Shown one piece after another: positions 1-6,159 of a stretch of 8,427 nucleotides of DNA (positions within the stretch are counted from its first letter, which is position 1; each line of letters starts with the position of its first letter). The notes under the pieces were generated by a model. The model saw only the letters and a list, made by a program, of their open reading frames with translations. It was not told the origin of the DNA and made no database searches. Source of the DNA: an uncultured Acidimicrobiales bacterium (GTDB taxonomy: Bacteria; Actinomycetota; Acidimicrobiia; Acidimicrobiales; UBA10347). The position numbers and the translations under genes are program-made. The stretch is from the NCBI GenBank assembly GCA_937942965.1, contig CALDGN010000054.1, positions 1 through 8,427 on the forward strand. Direction: 5' to 3'.

Positions 1-72
1 GACCACTCCGATATGGAGATGGATGACATGGATGACATGGACGAGATGGACATGGAAGAAACCGACGGCTGA
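1..72 (+). CDS. C-terminal fragment of an unidentified protein with an acidic, Met-rich tail
   Basis: Reading from base 1, an open frame runs to a TGA at 70-72, so this is the last 23 residues of a gene that begins outside the window. The peptide is almost entirely Asp, Glu and Met, built from DM(D/E)-type units; the nine-base unit ATGGATGAC occurs twice in tandem at 19-36. The tail has no hydrophobic segment or recognisable domain. Met- and acid-rich tails can bind metal ions or stay disordered, but that is general knowledge, not evidence here. The cyclase-family gene starts 27 bp downstream in the same direction, so the two could be co-transcribed. I do not recognise the protein, and coding status rests on the open frame and regular codon pattern alone. 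Confidence 0.55.
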   Translation, partial: DHSDMEMDDMDDMDEMDMEETDG

Positions 73-99
73 TCGCAGGATTCGGGTTCACTCATCGGC

Positions 100-774
100 A
101 TGGGTTCTTCGACTGCCGCAACTCGCCACCTCGATCTGAGCCATGTCATCACGCCCGGCATGCAGACCTATCCGGGTCTGCCGGTGCCGATCGTCGAAGA
201 CCACCTGTCTCGCGATGCGGCCGAAGAGATCTACGGGCCCGGGATCACATTTCAGATCGGCATGGTCCACCTGTGTACGAACACGGGGACGTACCTGGAC
301 GTGCCCTTCCATCGCTACGCCGACGGCCATGACCTGACGGGGCTGACGCTCGATCGGGTCGCCGACGTACCTGCGGTGTGCATCGATGCGCGAGGCGTGA
401 CGTCGATCGATCTCGATGCGGCGACGCTCGCGGGTCTGGCCGGTCACGCCGTGCTCGTGCACACCGGACACGCCGAGCACTGGGGGAGCGATCGGTACTT
501 CGGTCCGCATCCGCATCTCACCGCCGACACCGCGGAGCGGCTCGTCGAAGCGGGCGTTGCGTGCGTCGGCATCGACTCGCTCAACATCGATGCGACCGAA
601 GGCGGCGAGCGTCCGGTGCATTCGATCTTGCTCGGCGCGGAAATCCCGATCGTCGAACACCTGACCGGCCTCGAGGCGCTGCCTGCATCTGGCTTTCGGT
701 TCAGCGCCGTCCCGCCAAAGATCGAAGGCGCAGGCACGTTCACCGTGCGCGCCTACGCCACCCTTTCGGAGTAG
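100..774 (+). CDS. Cyclase / kynurenine-formamidase-fold family protein with atypical metal motif
   Basis: A 224-residue protein of the cyclase family (kynurenine formamidase KynB, isatin hydrolase and relatives), metal-dependent hydrolases that open amide or lactam bonds. The length fits the family. The N-terminus (HLDLSHVITPGMQTYPG, residues 10-26) matches the family opening. The C-terminal half has the expected GIDSLNID (157-164) and RPVHSILLGAEIPIVEHL (171-188). The family signature HxGTHxDxPxH appears as NTGTYLDVPFH (61-71): the Gly-Thr, Asp67, Pro69 and His71 are kept, but both first-site histidines are replaced, by Asn61 and Tyr65. It may use a different metal site or substrate, or have lost hydrolase activity. 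No signal peptide is seen, so it is probably cytosolic. ATG 100 lacks a clear Shine-Dalgarno but directly precedes the conserved N-terminus. The substrate is unknown. Confidence 0.85.
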   Translation: MGSSTAATRHLDLSHVITPGMQTYPGLPVPIVEDHLSRDAAEEIYGPGITFQIGMVHLCTNTGTYLDVPFHRYADGHDLTGLTLDRVADVPAVCIDARGVTSIDLDAATLAGLAGHAVLVHTGHAEHWGSDRYFGPHPHLTADTAERLVEAGVACVGIDSLNIDATEGGERPVHSILLGAEIPIVEHLTGLEALPASGFRFSAVPPKIEGAGTFTVRAYATLSE

Positions 775-788
775 TCCGGCGCGAAGGG

Positions 789-1322
789 TTACGTCTCGAA
801 GCGGGGGTCAGCGCAGCCGAGCGCCATCGCGTCGAGGAAGCCTTCGGCGCGTTCCGCCCGCGGGTAGCGGGCCATCAAGCGATGGAACTCGGGGCCATGG
901 CCCGACTCGACGAGGTGCGTCAGCTCGTGCAAGAGCACGTAGTCAAGGACCCAGTCGGGCACCCGAGCGAGTCGTGACGAGATGCGGATCTCGCCGACCT
1001 CGAACGAACACGACCCCCACCGGGTCGTCTGGTTGGTCACCCATCGGATGTCTCGTGCCATCGGAAGCCGGTAGACCGTCGCCAGCTTGCGGCCGCGAGC
1101 CATCAGGTCGACGGCTGTGTTGACCGCTCGCTTCTTCTCGATCTTGGCGACGAGCTCGGCGACGGTCGTGGTCTCGTCGGCGCTGCTCATCCAGGACGGG
1201 ATCCGCACCTCGATCACGCCATCAACGATGCGCGCCGCGCTCGACTTCTTGCGCTTCGTGCTCCGAATCACTCGCACCGGCAGCCCGTCGGGCGGGTCCT
1301 GTGAGTGGAGCGAAGCGGTCAC
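789..1322 (-). CDS. YgjP-like zinc metallopeptidase (DUF45 / M48-like)
   Basis: Read from the GTG at 1322, this is 177 residues. It carries HELTH (132-136) with a third histidine six residues on (His142, in SGHGPEFH), the HExxH-x5-H zinc site of YgjP-like/DUF45 (SprT-like) peptidases, and the family's TRWGSC motif (100-105). The latter part (WVLDYVLLHELTHLVE, then YPRAERAEGFL) resembles the short actinobacterial branch. The frame stays open to 1529, but the extra residues are low-complexity and overlap the divergent lipoprotein gene. GTG 1322 is preferred because TACCGT, a -10-like hexamer, lies exactly 6 nt upstream, as for a leaderless start; the GTG codons at 1277 and 1271 are alternatives. 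It converges on the cyclase gene with a 14-bp gap. No signal peptide or membrane segment is seen. The substrate is unknown. Confidence 0.88.
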   Translation of the reverse strand: MTASLHSQDPPDGLPVRVIRSTKRKKSSAARIVDGVIEVRIPSWMSSADETTTVAELVAKIEKKRAVNTAVDLMARGRKLATVYRLPMARDIRWVTNQTTRWGSCSFEVGEIRISSRLARVPDWVLDYVLLHELTHLVESGHGPEFHRLMARYPRAERAEGFLDAMALGCADPRFET

Positions 1323-1328
1323 GGCACG

Positions 1329-1334
1329 ACGGTA
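1329..1334 (-). promoter_or_regulatory. -10-like hexamer TACCGT for the metallopeptidase gene
   Basis: On the minus strand TACCGT (TANNNT type) ends 6 nt before the GTG at 1322, the spacing expected if transcription starts at or next to the start codon. No Shine-Dalgarno is seen. No convincing -35 is visible, so this is a candidate only. Confidence 0.4.
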
Positions 1335-1390
1335 GTCCCGCGTGGTGGCCGCAGACGGCGACCCGCGGAGGGGGCGCCGCCGATCAGCAC

Positions 1391-1396
1391 TACGGT
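1391..1396 (+). promoter_or_regulatory. -10-like hexamer TACGGT for the lipoprotein gene
   Basis: TACGGT lies 8 nt before the GTG at 1405, with no Shine-Dalgarno between them, fitting a leaderless transcript. Together with the minus-strand TACCGT it would form a divergent promoter pair within the 82-bp gap 1323-1404. No strong -35 is visible. Confidence 0.4.
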
Positions 1397-1404
1397 TGCG
1401 CCCC

Positions 1405-2334
1405 GTGCGTCGGCTCCTCGTTCTGTTTGTCGTGACCATGCTGTTGGCCACCGCATGTGGCACTGATGGCGATGACGCGACGGCCGAAGTGTTCCCGTTC
1501 GATGCAGTGCTGCTCGAGCTCTTCGGCACCGACGATGTCAGCGCGTACCGCTACCAGATCGAGCGCGACGCGGAAGACAATCTCGTCGAGTGCATGGCCG
1601 ACGCTGGGTTCGAGTTCGTCATCGATCCTGCGCTTCCGCCCGAAGTGGCCGAGGATCTCGATGTCGACCGTGCCTATGTTGACGAGCACGGGTTTGGGAT
1701 CATCACCCGCTTCCGAGACTGGTTCGAAGAAGCCGACTTCGGCTCCGGGAGCCGTGACCTCAACCGTGAGTACCTCACGACGCTGACGAGCCAGCAGATG
1801 CAGACCTATTTCATGACGCTCGAAGGCGAGATTGCCGACCCCGGCCAGATTTCGGAGAACCCGGGCTGTCGGGGCACGGCTGCTGACGACGCGTACGGCC
1901 TGTGGAACACGTTCCTGGCTGAGCTCCCGAACTTCACCGCGCTGGGCGAGGAGCGCGACACGCATCCTGACTGGCTTGTCGCCCAGTCTGAGTGGCGGGC
2001 CTGCATGCTCGACAAGGGGTACGACTATGCCGAGCCCGAGATGATGCGCAATGACGTCGAGAACCGCATGACCGAAGACGTCTCGAGCGTGTTCACCGAG
2101 GGCGGTCTGCCGTTGATCGAAGAAGACGGCGTGTGGTCCCTCGACCCCGAAGCCGACGTCCTACTCAGCGAGCTACAGGCATTCGAGATCGGTGCTGCGA
2201 CCGCCAACTGGGAATGCAATCAACCCTTGCTCGACCGCTTCTTCGCCGTCGAGCGCGAGGTCCAGCAGGCCTTCGTCGACCGCAATCAGGAAACGATCGA
2301 CAAGCTGCTCGCCGACTACGGCTCGGCGAGCTAG
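1405..2334 (+). CDS. Secreted lipoprotein with duplicated CM-x3-G-aromatic motif, function unknown
   Basis: From GTG 1405 the protein has 309 residues. The N-terminus (MRRLLVLFVVTMLLATAC) is a lipoprotein signal peptide with lipidation expected at Cys18; the lipobox is ATAC, weaker than L-A-G-C but common in actinobacteria. The mature part is acidic and has four cysteines: Cys63, Cys155, Cys200 and Cys271. Two sit in a repeated motif, VECMADAGFEF (61-71) and RACMLDKGYDY (198-208), suggesting an internal duplication and disulfides in the exported domain. Similar cysteine-patterned lipoproteins of unknown role are, from memory, frequent in actinobacteria. The frame is open from 1342, but the added residues are Arg/Gly-rich and would precede the signal peptide, so 1405 is favoured. 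The stop overlaps that of the ligase gene on the other strand. No enzymatic motif is seen. Confidence 0.85.
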   Translation: MRRLLVLFVVTMLLATACGTDGDDATAEVFPFDAVLLELFGTDDVSAYRYQIERDAEDNLVECMADAGFEFVIDPALPPEVAEDLDVDRAYVDEHGFGIITRFRDWFEEADFGSGSRDLNREYLTTLTSQQMQTYFMTLEGEIADPGQISENPGCRGTAADDAYGLWNTFLAELPNFTALGEERDTHPDWLVAQSEWRACMLDKGYDYAEPEMMRNDVENRMTEDVSSVFTEGGLPLIEEDGVWSLDPEADVLLSELQAFEIGAATANWECNQPLLDRFFAVEREVQQAFVDRNQETIDKLLADYGSAS

Positions 2335-3680
2335 ATCCGCTCGAAGTAGCGGCGGTGTTCCCAGTCGGTGACCGCCGCTTCGAAGGCGGCGACCTCGCTG
2401 CGATGGAAGTGGCCGTAGTGGTCGACGACCTCGTCGCCCAGCAGTCGCCGGGCCGCGTCGCTCGCGGCGAACCGCTCGGCAGCGGTGGCAAGTGACGTCG
2501 GGACCTGGTCTGCGTCTGAGGTGTAGGCGTCGCCGACGAGTTCGGCCGGCGGCTCGATCTTGTTCTCGATGCCGTCGAGCCCGCTCGCCAGCGCCGCGGC
2601 GTAGGCCACGTACGGGTTCGCATCTGCGCCGGGCAGCCGGCATTCGATACGGCGGCTTTGACCTCGGCCGACAATGCGGAAGCTGGTGGTCCGGTTGTCG
2701 GTCGACCATGCGATCCGGGTCGGAGCCCAGGACTGGCTCTGGTAGCGCTTGTACGAATTGATCGTCGGCGCGTAGGCCACCATCAGGTCCGGCGTGTGCG
2801 CCATGAACCCGCCCAAGAACCAGCGGAACTCGTCGGTCGGTTCGCCATCGTCGCCGGTGAACGCGTTGCGACCGTCCTTCCAGAGTGACAAGTGCAGGTG
2901 ACAACTGTTGCCGGGCTGTGCCGCGTCGGGCTTGGCCATGAAGGTCACGCTGACGCCTTGTTGGTCCGCGATCTCCTTCAGTGCCTGCTTCATGACGACG
3001 TGGCGGTCCGCCATCTCGAGGGCATCGGCCCAAGCGATGTTCAGCTCGTGTTGTCCGATCGCAGCCTCGCCCTTGCTGTTCTCGACCGGGATGCCGCTGG
3101 CGACCAGTGCGCGACGGGCGGCACCGACGTAACCCTCGGTTCGAGCGCCTTGGAGCAGGTGGTAGTCCTCGACGTACCAGCCGGCCGCTTCGAGATCGCG
3201 GTAGCCCTTGTCATGGGCGGCTCGGTAGCTGTCGGTGAAGATGAAGAACTCAAGCTCCGAAGCGGCGCCGGTCGTGAAGCCCGCATCGGCAAGCCGGTCG
3301 ATCTGGCGGCGCAGGATCGAGCGGGGCGCCACGGCGATCGGTTCGTGCGTCGCGTCGTCTTCGACGTCGCACAGCACGATCGCGGCCCGCTCGGTCCAGG
3401 CGGCGCGGCGCATCGTTGCGAGGTCAGGCACGAGGTGGAAGTCGCCGTAGCCGGCTTGCCAGTTCGCCGACGCGTAGCCCTCGACCGGCTCCATCTCCAT
3501 GTCGACGGTCAGTAGGTAGTCGCAGGCGTGGGTTCCATCGGCGAGCGCAGACTCGACGAAGAACTGGCCGTCGAAGCGTTTGCCGACGAGTCGTCCGTAG
3601 TGGTCGGCGAACGCCATGACGACCGTGTCGATCGAGCCGTTGGCAACGGCGGAGCGGAGGTCATCGATCGAAAGGGTCAC
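2331..3680 (-). CDS. Glutamine-synthetase-family gamma-glutamyl ligase (PuuA/GlnA-like)
   Basis: 449 residues, full family length. The N-terminal beta-grasp domain is at about 10-105 and the catalytic domain follows. Visible active-site elements are SELEFF (Glu142, Glu144), GEAAIGQHE (Glu205, Glu212), the NSCHLHLS histidine region (258-265), an Arg pair in DNRTTSFR (Arg330, Arg335) and RRIECRLPGADANPY (343-357, Glu346). The spacing and the ending resemble glutamine-synthetase-like enzymes that ATP-dependently join glutamate to amines (gamma-glutamylputrescine or -polyamine, -ethanolamine, -isopropylamine or -anilide synthetases) rather than housekeeping GlnA. An aldehyde dehydrogenase and an IclR regulator nearby fit that reading. 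The GTG start has GAGG only 2 nt upstream, an unusually short spacing, but no better start lies before the conserved part. It follows the RDD gene by 93 bp and ends inside a CTAG shared with the lipoprotein gene. The substrate is not predictable. Confidence 0.9.
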   Translation of the reverse strand: MTLSIDDLRSAVANGSIDTVVMAFADHYGRLVGKRFDGQFFVESALADGTHACDYLLTVDMEMEPVEGYASANWQAGYGDFHLVPDLATMRRAAWTERAAIVLCDVEDDATHEPIAVAPRSILRRQIDRLADAGFTTGAASELEFFIFTDSYRAAHDKGYRDLEAAGWYVEDYHLLQGARTEGYVGAARRALVASGIPVENSKGEAAIGQHELNIAWADALEMADRHVVMKQALKEIADQQGVSVTFMAKPDAAQPGNSCHLHLSLWKDGRNAFTGDDGEPTDEFRWFLGGFMAHTPDLMVAYAPTINSYKRYQSQSWAPTRIAWSTDNRTTSFRIVGRGQSRRIECRLPGADANPYVAYAAALASGLDGIENKIEPPAELVGDAYTSDADQVPTSLATAAERFAASDAARRLLGDEVVDHYGHFHRSEVAAFEAAVTDWEHRRYFERI

Positions 3681-3773
3681 GACCTCAGTTCAGCAGATGG
3701 CGGCGCGTCGAGCCTCAGAACGTCAGCAGCATCTCAATCTCATCGACGGTCGGGTCGTGTGAGCCGAGCTGAG

Positions 3774-4496
3774 TTAGCGCCAGCCGAAGAAGCCGGTCAC
3801 GAACGCGGCGGCGAAGATCGCAAGGATCAGGATGAACCAGACACGGAACCATGGGGTGAACCGCGGACTGCCGGGCGGGAGCCGATGCACGGTGGTTCCG
3901 GCGAGTCGGTCCATCACGCTCTGGTGCCGGTCGCGATCTTGGAACATGAAGAACAGCGACACGGCCGACAGCACGCCGAGCAGGATCGCGCCGAACGGGA
4001 TGATCTCGATTGGGCGATGCGCGACTCGCTTCAGCGCAGTCAGGGGTTCGACCCGGCCGAGCTCGCTGGTGGGGTCGAGCACATACAGGCCGAGTAGCTG
4101 TTTGCCGGGCGAGGCGCCTTCGGACAGGAGCCAGTAGAGCTCCCAGATCAGCGCTGCCACGACCGTCACGAGCAGGACCGTGCCGGCAATGTCGCTGTCG
4201 AGGAGGAGCGATGGGAACGCCAGGCTGCCGGTTTCGGTCGTGTAGGCGTCGAGGGTTGCTTCGTCGTAGGCGACGGGGATCCAGGTTTGGTGGAGGAACC
4301 GGATCGCGATGCCGAAGATGATGGCGTCCGCGATGCGTGCCAACACACGGTGGGGGATCGAGGCAACGGGCCGTGGCCTCGGCGGGGCTGGCGGTGCAGT
4401 TTCGGGCGACTGCACCTGATCGGTCCAGCGGACGCCATCCCACCAGCGGCGAGTGCCGGTCGGGTCCATCGGGGACTGGTACCACCCCGCCGTCAT
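3774..4496 (-). CDS. DUF2510-RDD membrane protein
   Basis: 240 residues. An N-terminal DUF2510 motif (GWYQSPMDPTGTRRWWDGVRWT, residues 4-25) is followed by a Pro-rich linker (30-46) and an RDD domain. RDD features are RVLARIADAII (50-60), a G-x-SPGKQLLGLYV motif (127-139) and DRLAGTTVHR (196-205). Predicted membrane segments lie near 53-68, 103-125, 164-185 and 217-237; the DUF2510 part is probably cytoplasmic. RDD proteins are small multi-span membrane proteins, some implicated in ion transport, most without assigned function. The ATG overlaps the TGA of the upstream iclR-family gene as ATGA (4493-4496), so translation is probably coupled. Whether it serves the amine pathway or merely shares the transcript is not evident. 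Confidence 0.88.
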   Translation of the reverse strand: MTAGWYQSPMDPTGTRRWWDGVRWTDQVQSPETAPPAPPRPRPVASIPHRVLARIADAIIFGIAIRFLHQTWIPVAYDEATLDAYTTETGSLAFPSLLLDSDIAGTVLLVTVVAALIWELYWLLSEGASPGKQLLGLYVLDPTSELGRVEPLTALKRVAHRPIEIIPFGAILLGVLSAVSLFFMFQDRDRHQSVMDRLAGTTVHRLPPGSPRFTPWFRVWFILILAIFAAAFVTGFFGWR

Positions 4497-5251
4497 GCGC
4501 TGAGAAACCGCGTGCCTTGGAGCTGCGCGGTGAGGCGAGCGGCTTGGTCGGCGACTTGACGTCCGATGTCATGGGTGGCGTCGGGGTCGTCGGGGAACCG
4601 GTAGGTCGGCCCGTGGACCTGCAGCGCTGCGACGATGCCTTCGGGGCCGAAGACCGGAGCGGCGACGGAGTTGATGCCGAGCGCGAACTCTTCGAAACAC
4701 CAGAGGTAGCCAGCCGAGCGGGTTTGGGCGATGCGTTCGCGCACCTGGTCGGGGTCGGTGACGGTGTTCGGCGTGAGCGCTTCGAGCGGCTCCCTGAGAT
4801 AGTCGTCAACGTCGGCTGCGGCAAGGTGCGCAAGGAACACGATGCCCGTGGGTAGCGCATGGGCGAGACCGGACTCGCCCGTCCAGTCGCGGACTTGGAC
4901 ATCGTGGTCGGAGACGACCTGGTCGATGAACTGCACCCAACCGTTCTCGTAGACCTCAAGGCCGGCGGCTTCGCCGATGTCGGCGCTCAGGCCGATGAGG
5001 TAGGGGCGGGCCGAGGCAATGAGGCTGCGTCGAGGGTTGCCGCCGAAGAGGTCAGCGACGACCGTGCCGATGCGGTAGTTCGCGGCGTCGTCGCGTTCGA
5101 CTGCACCTTCGGTCTCCAGGGCTTGGAGCAGTCGAGCGACGGTCGACTTGGGCAGATCCACGCGGCCAGCGAGCTCGGTCACGCCGGCGGGTTCGATTGC
5201 GAGCGCGCGGAGCAGAAGAAATGCTCGTTCGATGGATTGCACGCCAGCCAT
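4493..5251 (-). CDS. IclR-family transcriptional regulator
   Basis: 252 residues, standard family length. The N-terminal winged helix-turn-helix spans about 4-65 (SIERAFLLLRALA, then GVTELAGRVDLPKSTVARLLQALETEG, with the recognition helix near 34-44). The C-terminal GAF-like effector-binding domain spans about 75-245 and has the usual LPTGIVFLAH, the RSAGYLWCFEEFALGINSVAAPVFG stretch (178-202) and VAALQVHGP (207-215). IclR regulators commonly control nearby catabolic genes and their own gene in response to a small aromatic or carboxylic ligand. Likely targets here are the EthD, RDD, ligase and dehydrogenase genes. There is no Shine-Dalgarno; TACGCT lies 6 nt upstream of the ATG, suggesting a leaderless start. 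A 21-bp palindrome 27 bp upstream is a candidate auto-operator. Its ligand is unknown. Confidence 0.93.
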   Translation of the reverse strand: MAGVQSIERAFLLLRALAIEPAGVTELAGRVDLPKSTVARLLQALETEGAVERDDAANYRIGTVVADLFGGNPRRSLIASARPYLIGLSADIGEAAGLEVYENGWVQFIDQVVSDHDVQVRDWTGESGLAHALPTGIVFLAHLAAADVDDYLREPLEALTPNTVTDPDQVRERIAQTRSAGYLWCFEEFALGINSVAAPVFGPEGIVAALQVHGPTYRFPDDPDATHDIGRQVADQAARLTAQLQGTRFLSA

Positions 5252-5257
5252 CCGAGG

Positions 5258-5263
5258 AGCGTA
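5258..5263 (-). promoter_or_regulatory. -10-like hexamer TACGCT for the iclR-family gene
   Basis: On the minus strand TACGCT ends 6 nt before the ATG at 5251, with no ribosome binding site, which fits a leaderless start. With a 17-bp spacer the -35 position (5281-5286) would fall inside the adjacent palindrome, so a bound regulator would block the promoter. This is inference from spacing. Confidence 0.4.
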
Positions 5264-5278
5264 CCGCTACGTGGCACG

Positions 5279-5299
5279 CCGTTCCGTATCGCGGAACGG
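5279..5299. promoter_or_regulatory. Perfect 8-5-8 palindrome, candidate IclR-type operator
   Basis: CCGTTCCG, a five-base centre (TATCG), then CGGAACGG. All eight arm positions match. It begins 27 bp upstream of the regulator gene and would overlap its -35 region. IclR-family regulators generally bind palindromes of this size near their own promoters, so autoregulation is the natural reading. It is not followed by a T run on either strand, which argues against an intrinsic terminator. It could instead be part of a composite repeat with the two adjoining palindromes. Confidence 0.5.
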
Positions 5300-5310
5300 G
5301 GTCTGACCCC
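5298..5310. repeat. REP-like palindrome GGGGTC-T-GACCCC
   Basis: A perfect 6-1-6 inverted repeat that shares its first two bases with the neighbouring 21-bp palindrome. GGGGTCAGACCCC-type palindromes recur as intergenic repeats in many bacterial genomes and, from memory, have been linked to REP-associated transposases; no such transposase gene is in this window. Only one copy is present here, so repeat status cannot be shown from this window. No T run follows on either strand. Confidence 0.4.
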
Positions 5311-5326
5311 ATGCTGTGAGCGCATG
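5310..5326. repeat. Small inverted repeat CATGC-N7-GCATG
   Basis: A five-base perfect inverted repeat with a seven-base centre (5315-5321) directly abuts the REP-like palindrome, ending 7 bp before the stop of the EthD gene. It is short enough to arise by chance; it is listed because it completes a row of three touching palindromes in an 81-bp gap. Confidence 0.25.
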
Positions 5327-5332
5327 CATCGG

Positions 5333-6058
5333 CTACGGGATACCGATCATCTCGGTGGAGGACCGCAGGACCGGCGAGTTGGCGTAGTCGACGAGATCTT
5401 CGATGCCGTCGGATTCGTACACATCGTTGAACGCCGCAAGCTCGACCGGGCTCGGAAACCACAGCTCGGCCATGCCCAGGTACGGGTCGACGGTCGGCTC
5501 GTCGCTGGTGCTGATGACATAACGAAGGCCGCCGACCTGTTCCATCACCGCCGCAACATTCGGAGCGTGGACGTCAAGCCAGTGGGCGAAGTAGCCGTCG
5601 AGGTCGGTGTCAGGTTTGGCAACGACCAGCGTCGTGATTTTGACAAAGCCGCTGCGGGTGCACGGAAACGGCTTGTCGAAACTGTTCGGCTCGACGGGTA
5701 CGAGCCCGTCAACGATCGGATACTCGGTCGTCGGCCAGGGTGAGTACGGCTCGGCTCGCTCTTGAAACGTGTCCCGGGGCGGGTCGCCATGGGGCCAGTC
5801 GGGGCGAGGCGGCGCGTCGTGGAACCAGAGCTGGGCGACGCCATCCCAGGCCTGGTTGCCCTCGGCGTCAGGCTCGAAGACGGTCGCGATATAGCGCTGC
5901 GCAGCGGTACGTCCGCGGTCGGCAGAGCGTCGCTGCTGGCTGACGACGCCGGGCATGTGGTTCGCAAACCAGTTCGCAACCAGGTCCTCGCGACTCACGC
6001 CAGGGCGTCGCCGAATCAGATACTGCATCTTGGTTAGCGGGTTCGCCTCGAACGTCAT
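5333..6058 (-). CDS. EthD-domain protein with two tandem ferredoxin-like units
   Basis: 241 residues from ATG 6058. The first unit (about 11-118) opens with MQYLIRRRPGVSREDLVANW and ANHMP, and has DGVAQLWF (72-79). The second (about 138-240) has FVKITTLVVAKPD, then YFAHWLDVHAPNVAAV (156-171), GGLRYVIS and YLGMAELWF (193-201), the clearest EthD pattern. EthD-type domains are small dimeric alpha+beta barrels found in accessory proteins of ether-degrading P450 systems, polyketide cyclases and other catabolic clusters; here the role is unassigned. The frame is open upstream to 6511, but that part overlaps the divergent dehydrogenase gene. ATG 6028 is an alternative start right at the first domain. 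It is divergent from the dehydrogenase gene and precedes the IclR-family gene by 81 bp on the same strand. Confidence 0.85.
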   Translation of the reverse strand: MTFEANPLTKMQYLIRRRPGVSREDLVANWFANHMPGVVSQQRRSADRGRTAAQRYIATVFEPDAEGNQAWDGVAQLWFHDAPPRPDWPHGDPPRDTFQERAEPYSPWPTTEYPIVDGLVPVEPNSFDKPFPCTRSGFVKITTLVVAKPDTDLDGYFAHWLDVHAPNVAAVMEQVGGLRYVISTSDEPTVDPYLGMAELWFPSPVELAAFNDVYESDGIEDLVDYANSPVLRSSTEMIGIP

Positions 6059-6112
6059 GCGCCCATTCTTGCTTCGGCGCAGCCCTCCGTCTGAAACGGG
6101 CTGGTTTCGATC

Positions 6113-6125
6113 GCGCCACCGGCGC
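6113..6125. repeat. Short inverted repeat GCGCC-ACC-GGCGC
   Basis: A perfect 5-3-5 inverted repeat in the 111-bp gap between the divergent EthD and dehydrogenase genes, 4 bp from the larger palindrome at 6130. It could be part of a regulatory region, but such GC-only repeats are expected by chance in this composition. Confidence 0.25.
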
Positions 6126-6129
6126 CTGG

Positions 6130-6152
6130 AGCGGGCAGAATAGGTGCCCGCT
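6130..6152. promoter_or_regulatory. Perfect 8-7-8 inverted repeat, candidate operator for the aldehyde dehydrogenase gene
   Basis: AGCGGGCA, seven bases (GAATAGG), then TGCCCGCT; all eight arm positions match. It ends 7 bp before the Shine-Dalgarno and 17 bp before the start codon. A 4-of-6 match to a -10 box (CAGAAT, 6136-6141) lies across the left arm and centre, so a protein bound here would cover a promoter. In RNA it could instead form a 5' leader hairpin. The arms differ from the palindrome upstream of the iclR-family gene, so the two need not bind the same regulator. Confidence 0.45.
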
Positions 6153-6159
6153 TCATTCC

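Noticed and set aside
88..660. Minus-strand open frame opposite the cyclase-family gene
   Set aside because: The plus-strand frame has clear family motifs, whereas this one is rich in Arg, Asp and Val with no recognisable domain.
1323..1529. N-terminal extension of the metallopeptidase frame to 1529
   Set aside because: The extra 69 residues are Ser/Arg-rich, overlap the divergent lipoprotein's signal-peptide region, and lie upstream of the promoter-like TACCGT and GTG 1322.
3681..3773. Operator or terminator in the gap before the ligase gene
   Set aside because: Only loose, imperfect direct repeats (CCTCAG...CAGCAG types) were seen; no stem with a T run and no convincing palindrome or -10 box.
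3715..4959. Long minus-strand open frame of 414 codons across the RDD and iclR-family genes
   Set aside because: Its translation is Ser/Thr/Arg/Pro-rich with no domain, and it overlaps two well-supported genes on the same strand in another frame. Its last 20 or so residues in the 93-bp gap look more protein-like, but no start or binding site supports a separate small gene.
5279..5310. Intrinsic terminator for the EthD gene
   Set aside because: The palindromes are not followed by a T run on the minus strand, and the iclR-family promoter region lies immediately beyond.
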